Below are positions 56,921 through 64,000 of a stretch of DNA of 64,000 bases, one piece after another (position 1 is the stretch's first letter; each line of letters opens with the position of its first letter). The position numbers and the translations under genes were made by a program. The notes beneath the pieces were generated by a model. That model did no database searches and was not told where the DNA came from. It saw only the letters and a program-made list of their open reading frames with translations. This DNA comes from Treponema sp. (GTDB lineage Bacteria > Spirochaetota > Spirochaetia > Treponematales > Treponemataceae). The DNA is taken from contig JAEESN010000009.1 of assembly GCA_016286365.1 (NCBI GenBank), forward strand, positions 1 to 64,000, in the 5' to 3' direction.

Positions 56921-57027
56921 ATCAGGAAAAGCAAAAATCCGGCAGAATTTTTTAAATTCTCATGTGTCTTTTTTAACCGTTTATGTCGATAATATAATGT
57001 AATTATCTCTTTATTTTTGGAGTTATC

Positions 57028-59610
57028 ATGAAGAATTTTTCTCCTCGTGCTAAACAGGTTATTTCTGTTCTTGCACAAGACGAAGCCAGAAAATTAGGCA
57101 GCCGTCAGCTTTTACCCGAACATCTGATTCTTGCTATTTTAAAATTTAAAGAAGGTATTGCATACAGCGTATTTGCAAAACTCATGCTTGAACCAAAAGA
57201 TCTTCTGGCATTTATAGAAAAATATTTTGAAACAGAACCTAAAACTCCAACACTGGAATCTATTCCATTAAGCCGCAGATATAAACAGATGATTGATATT
57301 GCGGACATTGAATCGAATGCACTTCATAATGATTACATCGGTACAGAACATCTCCTTCTTGCTGCAATAAGGGAAGAGGGAAGTATTACCTCAAGATTCT
57401 TTCAGTCTACTGATTACAATATTATGGATGCACGCTTTGTTGTAATGGAGCTCCAGAGTCAGATTAATTCTTCGATTAAACAGGAAAGAGCAGAAAATAT
57501 TGTAGATACAGTATTCAGAAGCATTCTTTCGGACGAAAGCGGTGTTTCCTTATTCAGTGTTTTTGATGAAAAAAAACAGAAAGCAATTCAGGATAAGTCA
57601 AAACAGCAGCCACCAAAAACTCCATTTTTAAATGAATACTGCCGTGATTTAACAAAGCTTGCAAGAGATAATAAACTTGATCCTGTAGTCGGACGCGAAA
57701 AAGAAATCCATAGAGTGATTCAGATCCTTGCTCGAAGAACAAAAAATAATCCTGTATTAACAGGAGAGCCTGGTGTTGGTAAAACTGCAATCGTAGAAGG
57801 ACTTGCCCAGAAGATTTCTATGGGTGATGTTCCTGTAGATTTACTCAAAAAAAGAATTCTTTCGCTTGACCTTGCAGCAGTAGTCGCAGGAACAAAATAC
57901 CGTGGTGAATTCGAAGAGCGTATGAAAAAAATGCTCACAGAACTTCAGGAAAATAAGGATGTAGTTTTATTCATCGATGAAATTCACGCAATCATTGGAG
58001 CAGGCGGAAACGAAGGCACAATGGATGCTTCGAATATCATGAAGCCGGCTTTATCACGTGGAGAAATCCAGATAATCGGTGCTACAACAACAAAAGAATA
58101 TACAAAGCATATCGAAAAGGATCTTGCACTTGAACGAAGATTCCAGGTTGTAAAAGTTGAAGAACCTGATGTAAGCGAAACAGAAAAGATTCTTGAAGGC
58201 ATAAAAGAAAAATACGAAAAATATCACAATGTTTTATATTCAAAAGAAGTTATTCCTTCTGTAATAAAATTGTCTAAAAGATATCTGCCCGAGAAGGTTT
58301 TGCCCGATAAGGCAATTGATATTTTAGACGAGGCGGGTGCTGCCAAAAAGATTTTAGAAGAGGAAAAACCTTCTGAATTTGCAGAACTCGAGCAGAAAAA
58401 GCGCGAACTTGAAATAGAAAAACACAACCTTATACAGAATCAGGATTACGAAAACGCAGCTATAATCCGCGACAAGGTAATCGATTTAAAACGTAAATTA
58501 AATTTTTATTCAGACTTGTGGGATAAAAACGGAGCAAGCCCTGTAAAAGTTGTAACAGAACACGATATCGAAAAAATAATCAGCGAGATGACAGGCATCC
58601 CTCTTGAACAGCTCACCGTTTCCGAAACAGAGAGAATCGTTCACATGGAAGACGAACTTCATAATACTGTAATAGGTCAGGAAAGCGCTGTAAGCATTAT
58701 AAGCGGTGCAATCAGAAGAAGCAGGGCTGGAATTTCTTCTCCAAAACATCCTGTGGGCTCATTCATCTTCTTAGGTCCTACAGGCGTTGGAAAAACACAG
58801 CTTGCAAAAGCACTGGCTAAATATCTTTTTGGAACAGAAGATGCATTAATCAGAATTGATATGTCTGACTTTATGGAAAAACATACTGCAAGCCGCTTAG
58901 TTGGAGCACCACCCGGATACGTAGGTTATGAAGAAGGCGGTATCTTAACAGAAAAAGTCAGAAGACATCCATACTCTGTAGTACTCTTAGACGAAATTGA
59001 AAAAGCACATCCAGATATCTTTAATCTTCTTTTACAGCTTTTAGAGGAAGGAGAATTAAGCGATAATCTTGGACACGTTGTAAACTTCCGTAATACAGTA
59101 ATCATCATGACAAGTAATGCAGGTGCAAGACAGATTACAAGTGAAGGAAGAGTCGGTTTTGGAATTACAGACGGAGTTATGCCTTACGAAGACATTAAAG
59201 CCGGTGCAATGAATGAACTTAAAAAACTCCTTAGCCCTGAACTCATAAACCGAATCGACGATGTAATTGTATTCAACGCGCTCAACAAAAAAGAAATTTC
59301 CAAGATTCTTGATATCCAGCTTTTTGAACTTGCAGAAAGATTAAAAGAAAAGAATCTTACAATAAAAATTAAACCGAAAGCTAAAGAATATTTAATCGAA
59401 AACGGTTATAATCCTTCTATGGGTGCACGCCCAATGAAACGTCTTTTGCGAAAAGAAATTGAAGATCCTCTTTCGATGGAGATTCTTAAGAATCAGGGTA
59501 AAAACTTTGACCTTGTAGAAATTGAATGTTCAAAGAATGCAGGACTCAAAGTAAAGCTTACTAAAAAGGAGCCTGTTCACGTAGCAAAAGAAAAAGTTGT
59601 TGTAAGATAA
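57028..59610 (+). CDS. clpC: ClpC-type AAA+ protease chaperone
   Basis: Clp N domain, [19 protein letters not shown]-like middle segment ([22 protein letters not shown]), [15 protein letters not shown]. Confidence 0.9.
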   Translation: MKNFSPRAKQVISVLAQDEARKLGSRQLLPEHLILAILKFKEGIAYSVFAKLMLEPKDLLAFIEKYFETEPKTPTLESIPLSRRYKQMIDIADIESNALHNDYIGTEHLLLAAIREEGSITSRFFQSTDYNIMDARFVVMELQSQINSSIKQERAENIVDTVFRSILSDESGVSLFSVFDEKKQKAIQDKSKQQPPKTPFLNEYCRDLTKLARDNKLDPVVGREKEIHRVIQILARRTKNNPVLTGEPGVGKTAIVEGLAQKISMGDVPVDLLKKRILSLDLAAVVAGTKYRGEFEERMKKMLTELQENKDVVLFIDEIHAIIGAGGNEGTMDASNIMKPALSRGEIQIIGATTTKEYTKHIEKDLALERRFQVVKVEEPDVSETEKILEGIKEKYEKYHNVLYSKEVIPSVIKLSKRYLPEKVLPDKAIDILDEAGAAKKILEEEKPSEFAELEQKKRELEIEKHNLIQNQDYENAAIIRDKVIDLKRKLNFYSDLWDKNGASPVKVVTEHDIEKIISEMTGIPLEQLTVSETERIVHMEDELHNTVIGQESAVSIISGAIRRSRAGISSPKHPVGSFIFLGPTGVGKTQLAKALAKYLFGTEDALIRIDMSDFMEKHTASRLVGAPPGYVGYEEGGILTEKVRRHPYSVVLLDEIEKAHPDIFNLLLQLLEEGELSDNLGHVVNFRNTVIIMTSNAGARQITSEGRVGFGITDGVMPYEDIKAGAMNELKKLLSPELINRIDDVIVFNALNKKEISKILDIQLFELAERLKEKNLTIKIKPKAKEYLIENGYNPSMGARPMKRLLRKEIEDPLSMEILKNQGKNFDLVEIECSKNAGLKVKLTKKEPVHVAKEKVVVR

Positions 59611-59624
59611 AAGAGGTAAAAAAA

Positions 59625-60572
59625 ATGATTTTAAAAAAGATTTCTGCAGTATTTGCATCATTTTTAATCTGTGCGGCTTTGTCATCACAGGAAATAAGGG
59701 TAGGGCTTTTAAATGGTCCAAGCTGTATTCCTGCCGCTTACATGATGGAAAATACTAAAAGCATAAAAAACGTTAAGATAACTTATACAAAATATGCAGA
59801 CCCGCAAGCCCTTCTTCCAAAGCTTTTAAAAAACGAAGCCGACATTGGATTTTTACCACCAAACGTTGCTGCAAAAGTTTATAATTCAACTAACGGAGCT
59901 ATCCAGGTTTGTGCAATCACGGGAAACGGAAATCTTTCTTTAATCACAAAAGATAAAAATGTTACTTCGCTCCAAGATTTAAAGGGAAAAACAGTTTATG
60001 TTGCAGGACACGGCGCAACTCCTGAATACATTTTAAAATATCTTTTAAAGGAAAAAAACATCCAGACTGATACTCCAGACGGTGTTACTCTTGATTATTC
60101 AATTCCTGCTGCAAATCTTGCCGGTATGCTTGTTTCAGGAAAAATTGAATATGCTGTTGTTCCCGAGCCTTTTTCTACAGTTGCAATCCAGAAAGATTCA
60201 TCTGTAATAGCCTTAGATTTACAGAAAACAGAATACGAAAAAATCAATAAGGAAAATTATCCTTTAACAGTGATGGTTGTAAGAAAGGATTTTGCTGAGA
60301 ACAATCAGGCACAGCTCAATGCATTTTTAAAAGAATACGAAAAAGCATGCAAGTGGACAATTAAAAATCCTGCTAAGGCCGGAGAACTCGTTCAGAAAAA
60401 TGAACTAGGCCTTCCCGCTCCAATCGTAGAAAAATCAATTCCAAAATCAAACTATGTTTACGAACCTGCTAAGAAAAATAAACAGAAAATCGAAAAGCTT
60501 TTAAAGCTCTTTTTTGATGATGAACCTTCTTCAATAGGCGGTAAATTGCCTGATGAAAAATTTTATTATTAA
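59625..60572 (+). CDS. NitT/TauT-type ABC transporter substrate-binding protein
   Basis: Signal peptide; LKGKTVYVAGHGATPEYILKYLL, VVPEPFSTVA. Confidence 0.8.
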   Translation: MILKKISAVFASFLICAALSSQEIRVGLLNGPSCIPAAYMMENTKSIKNVKITYTKYADPQALLPKLLKNEADIGFLPPNVAAKVYNSTNGAIQVCAITGNGNLSLITKDKNVTSLQDLKGKTVYVAGHGATPEYILKYLLKEKNIQTDTPDGVTLDYSIPAANLAGMLVSGKIEYAVVPEPFSTVAIQKDSSVIALDLQKTEYEKINKENYPLTVMVVRKDFAENNQAQLNAFLKEYEKACKWTIKNPAKAGELVQKNELGLPAPIVEKSIPKSNYVYEPAKKNKQKIEKLLKLFFDDEPSSIGGKLPDEKFYY

Positions 60573-61317
60573 AAAGATAGTTCCGGTTTTTCTTTCAGTT
60601 TTCACGATTTTATTAATCTGGTATTTGGTCGCCGGAAAAATAAACGCATCTTTAATTTTACCGTCTCCAAAAGAAGTTTTTTTTAAGATAATAGAACTAA
60701 TCTGCCAGAAAATTTTCTGGATTAATTTTTTATATACTTTTTTACGCTGCGCACTGGCATTTGTTATCTCGCTTTTTGCAGGAATAATAATCGGGACAAT
60801 ATGCGGTCAGAACAGTTTCATTAAAAGCTTTTTTGAATTTCCTCTTTCTCTTTTGCGTTCAACACCTGTAATTGCAGTCATCCTCATAGCGCTTTACTGG
60901 TTTTCGTCTGATATAGTTCCTGTTTTTGTTTCCTGTCTTATGACTCTTCCTATAATCATCTCTGCAATCATAACAGGGCTCGAAAATTCAGATAAAAAGC
61001 TTTTGCAGATGGCAGAAATCTATAAGTATACAAAAGTGCAGAAATTTATTTATGTAAAAGTTCCTTCTGCTCTCCCATTTTTCTTAAACGGAATAATCTC
61101 TGCCTTTGGTCTTACATGGAAGGTTGTCGTTGCAGGAGAAGTTTTAAGCCTTCCAAAAAAAGGAGCTGGAAGCCTTTTACAGACTAATCAGGTGATATTC
61201 GAAACAACTTCTGTTTTAGCCATAACTTTAATTTTAGTGTGCATCTGCTTTTTGCTCGAAAGACTTTTAAAACTGATTTTCAAAAAATATATTAAGGGGG
61301 TAAAAAATGTCAGATAA
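60553..61317 (+). CDS. ABC transporter permease (NitT/TauT type)
   Basis: BPD permease layout and EAA-like region; 20-bp overlap with the binding-protein gene. Confidence 0.82.
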   Translation: MKNFIIKKIVPVFLSVFTILLIWYLVAGKINASLILPSPKEVFFKIIELICQKIFWINFLYTFLRCALAFVISLFAGIIIGTICGQNSFIKSFFEFPLSLLRSTPVIAVILIALYWFSSDIVPVFVSCLMTLPIIISAIITGLENSDKKLLQMAEIYKYTKVQKFIYVKVPSALPFFLNGIISAFGLTWKVVVAGEVLSLPKKGAGSLLQTNQVIFETTSVLAITLILVCICFLLERLLKLIFKKYIKGVKNVR

Positions 61318-61948
61318 TTCATTCACACATATTCCCTTAATTCATATAGAAAATTTTAGTCTTAAAGAAAATTACAACGTCTTATTCAAAGATTTTAACT
61401 TAGATATTTTTTATAACGAAATAATCGGACTTTCGGCTCCTACAGGAAGCGGAAAAACTACACTTTTAAATCTTATTGCAGGTCTTTCCCTTTCTTCAGA
61501 TTTTGAAAAAAGCGGCGTAATCAGCGTTCATGATGATATGAGTGTTTCTTATGTTTTTCAGGAACCACGCCTGCTCGAAAATCAGAGTGTTTTAAAAAAC
61601 GTAATGCTTCCTTTGTTGAATGTTTATGATAAGCAGACTGCAAAAAAGAAGGCTGAATATTTTATCCAGAAGTTTGACCTTGGAACAAAAATTAATCAGC
61701 TTTGTAAAAATTTAAGCGGCGGAGAAAAACAAAGGGTTTCCATTGCAAGAGCGTTTGCTTATCCTTCCAGATTGTTACTTTTGGATGAGCCATTCCATTC
61801 ACAGGATGAAAACAAAAAACAAAAATTTATTACAGAAACGGTTAATCTCATAAAAATAGAGCAGAGAACTTGCATCATCGTAAGTCATGACAAAGAAGAA
61901 TTAAAAGCCATGAATGCAAGGATAATAACCGACAGAGAATTCAAATAA
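61307..61948 (+). CDS. ABC transporter ATPase
   Basis: APTGSGKTTLLNLIAGL, LSGGEKQRVSIARAFA, LLLDEPFHSQD. Confidence 0.9.
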   Translation: MSDNSFTHIPLIHIENFSLKENYNVLFKDFNLDIFYNEIIGLSAPTGSGKTTLLNLIAGLSLSSDFEKSGVISVHDDMSVSYVFQEPRLLENQSVLKNVMLPLLNVYDKQTAKKKAEYFIQKFDLGTKINQLCKNLSGGEKQRVSIARAFAYPSRLLLLDEPFHSQDENKKQKFITETVNLIKIEQRTCIIVSHDKEELKAMNARIITDREFK

Positions 61949-62000
61949 TTTGATTTTCTGGGGATTTTTATTATAATTAAAGGATATATGAGGTTTTAAA

Positions 62001-62618
62001 ATGATAAAGGAATTTCTTCCATACGATAAAGTCAGAAATAACGCATTAAAGCTTGCATCACAGATTTATAAGGATGGATTTATTCCCGATGTAATCTATT
62101 GTTCGCTTCGTGGTGGTGCTTATATGGCAAATATCATAAGTGAATATTTTAAAATACTTTCAAAGGTAAAACACTTTCATCCTGTTTTGTATGCAGGGGT
62201 TGTTGCACGTTCATATTCAGATGTAGCAAAGCACACTAAGGTTTTTATTGACGGATGGACATATCCTCCTGAAAATTTAAGACCTGGAGATAAAATCCTT
62301 TTAGTTGATGATATTTTTGATTCAGGCAGAACAATTAACTGTCTTGTAGAAACATTGATTAATTCAAGAGGGCTTCCTCGCGAAGACATAAAAGTTGTAG
62401 TACACGATTATAAATATTTTACATATCAGAAAGAACAGCTTCCTATTCAGCCTGATTATTTCTGCCGCAAATTTGTGATTAATAATCCGGATGAAAACCG
62501 ATGGATTCATTACATGAGCCACGAACTTGTTGGACTCACAAAAGATGAATTAAAGGAATATTATTATAAGGATGATCCTGAACTCAAAGATGTTCTTGAT
62601 CCGTTCCTGGGATTATAA
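62001..62618 (+). CDS. Phosphoribosyltransferase-family protein
   Basis: PRPP-binding loop KILLVDDIFDSGRTINCLVETL. Confidence 0.85.
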   Translation: MIKEFLPYDKVRNNALKLASQIYKDGFIPDVIYCSLRGGAYMANIISEYFKILSKVKHFHPVLYAGVVARSYSDVAKHTKVFIDGWTYPPENLRPGDKILLVDDIFDSGRTINCLVETLINSRGLPREDIKVVVHDYKYFTYQKEQLPIQPDYFCRKFVINNPDENRWIHYMSHELVGLTKDELKEYYYKDDPELKDVLDPFLGL

Positions 62619-62621
62619 CGA

Positions 62622-64000
62622 ATGAAAAAGATTTTTGCCTTAATAGTTTTGTTCAGTTCTCTTTTTGTTTCAAACGCTTTTGCACAGATTAAAGTTCTTA
62701 GTCCTATCGAAGGAAACTGGGCAAACAGGCAGATGCTTTGTATAGATGATTCTGATGGCGAAGAATATTATTATTCTCTGAATGGAGAAGATCCTGTTTC
62801 TTCAGGTTTTGCTTATGATTCTCCTGTTTTAATCGATTTAACAGGCCCTGTTTCAATCAGAATTAAAAAGTCCGGTAAAAAGAATGAAGAAATAAAGATC
62901 AATTACACAGTTGAACCGGATAACGCTTATGATGCGGATTATTCTCAGTTTATAGACAGCTTTTACGACACAGGCATTCTTAATTATACAGCGGGCTCAG
63001 AAATCTATATTCCTTACAGCCTTTATTACAGTATGGGGCTTCCACCGGATTCTTTTATAGAAGGTCAGCCTGTTTCTATCGCAGAGAACACAGTTATTTC
63101 CATGAATATTCCATGTGTTGTAATGGATAAAAACAACGGTAAAAAGTGGAGATTCATAATCAGAACATTTCCGCAGACACAGGGTGTATTTACACAGAAC
63201 GACGTTCCATTTGAAATTACAAACTGGAATACCATTTCCTTCCTCGACGACAATTATATTTACAGAATAGATTCAGAATATTGGGAATTACCAAAGGACA
63301 GTAAAACTTTAGACAGATCTGTTCCTCATAGGATTCAGTGGCAGAGTATAGCATACGAACAGGGTAATCCTATAGAAACTTTTGAGCTTCCTGCAAAACC
63401 AGAGGTAAGAAAATCAACAAACGATGACGGAAGCATCACTTATACAATCGACGGTGATGAATCCTACCAGATGAGCATTCTTTCTCCGGAAGGTGAATAC
63501 CAGGAATTCTTTACGGAAATCGGTGCAGATACCTTCTACGGAAATTCCGTTAAGGGTAATTTTACAATAGGAATTTTTTCTAACTCTGTTTACCAGGGTG
63601 ACATAAAAGTTGATTACGAAATCAATAAAAAACCTCCTCGTGTACCAGAAATCCTTGTAAAAGATCCCCAAACTTTTTATTCAAGACAGTCAATCTCGGG
63701 AAGTATTACAGGCCAGAGCGATGCAGAACTTTATGTTAGTGTAAGCGATCCGTTTTTAATTGAAGATACTTCCGAAGTTTATTCACCGCACAACGAGCTT
63801 TTACTTTCGCTTCCAACAAAAGATTATACACTTGTAAACGGAACAAATTACCGCTTTAATCTTGAGCCCGAGGTGAATGGAGCCTGTTATTACAGAATCT
63901 GTGCATACTCAAAAAAAGACAGTGTAGTCAGTGCCGTAGCTGAATATTCAGTCATCATCGATAAATATAATTATTATTATGACGAAAGTTATACCGGCGA
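62622..64000 (+). CDS. Secreted protein, 3'-truncated by the window edge; chitobiase-C-terminal-like segment near the start
   Basis: ATG 62622, signal peptide MKKIFALIVLFSSLFVSNAFAQ; segments read at both ends are in frame and open to base 64000; YYYSLNGEDPVSSGFAY resembles CHB_HEX_C-type repeats; absent from ORF track because no stop lies in the window. Confidence 0.75.
   Translation, partial: MKKIFALIVLFSSLFVSNAFAQIKVLSPIEGNWANRQMLCIDDSDGEEYYYSLNGEDPVSSGFAYDSPVLIDLTGPVSIRIKKSGKKNEEIKINYTVEPDNAYDADYSQFIDSFYDTGILNYTAGSEIYIPYSLYYSMGLPPDSFIEGQPVSIAENTVISMNIPCVVMDKNNGKKWRFIIRTFPQTQGVFTQNDVPFEITNWNTISFLDDNYIYRIDSEYWELPKDSKTLDRSVPHRIQWQSIAYEQGNPIETFELPAKPEVRKSTNDDGSITYTIDGDESYQMSILSPEGEYQEFFTEIGADTFYGNSVKGNFTIGIFSNSVYQGDIKVDYEINKKPPRVPEILVKDPQTFYSRQSISGSITGQSDAELYVSVSDPFLIEDTSEVYSPHNELLLSLPTKDYTLVNGTNYRFNLEPEVNGACYYRICAYSKKDSVVSAVAEYSVIIDKYNYYYDESYTG

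Noticed and set aside
56944-56960. AGAATTT-TTT-AAATTCT as a terminator after the second lol permease
   Set aside because: Stem is almost all A-T and lacks a downstream T-tract in a proper position; too weak to call.
63414-63671. 85-aa minus-strand ORF near the window end
   Set aside because: Antisense to the open secreted-protein frame starting at 62622.

Overview
This 64-kb window is AT-rich, gene-dense bacterial chromosome. Gene content and order point to a Treponema-like spirochete: fliHIJ, ruvCAB, uvrA followed by an LptD-like protein, and many secreted or lipoprotein ORFs without LPS genes. Most of it is conserved housekeeping sequence: flagellar export (fliH partial, fliI, fliJ), yebC, ruvC/A/B, queA, ilvE, ribF-rpsO-pnp, uvrA, phoH-7TM-HD-ybeY-corC, prfB, ftsY, lolCDE and clpC. 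Accessory content includes a VapBC-type toxin-antitoxin pair, a divergent xanthine-dehydrogenase-like trio fused to a surface-sugar operon, a serine protease with a probable C-terminal barrel domain, an acidic-repeat SPOR protein and a NitT/TauT-type ABC transporter. I recognised no CRISPR array, rRNA, tRNA, IS element or prophage. The best non-gene signals are: (1) three tandem hairpin units after yebC whose outer stems co-vary perfectly; (2) degenerate 'echoes' of gene 3' ends just after stop codons, strongest at queA (the echo re-encodes DCMFIR-stop with synonymous changes) and ribF; (3) several genes with a TATAAT-like box 6-9 nt before the ATG and no Shine-Dalgarno, suggesting leaderless mRNAs; (4) a palindromic GC-rich element after queA; (5) a programmed +1 frameshift in prfB that the ORF track misses. 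No searches or folding programs were run; all calls come from reading the sequence and supplied translations.
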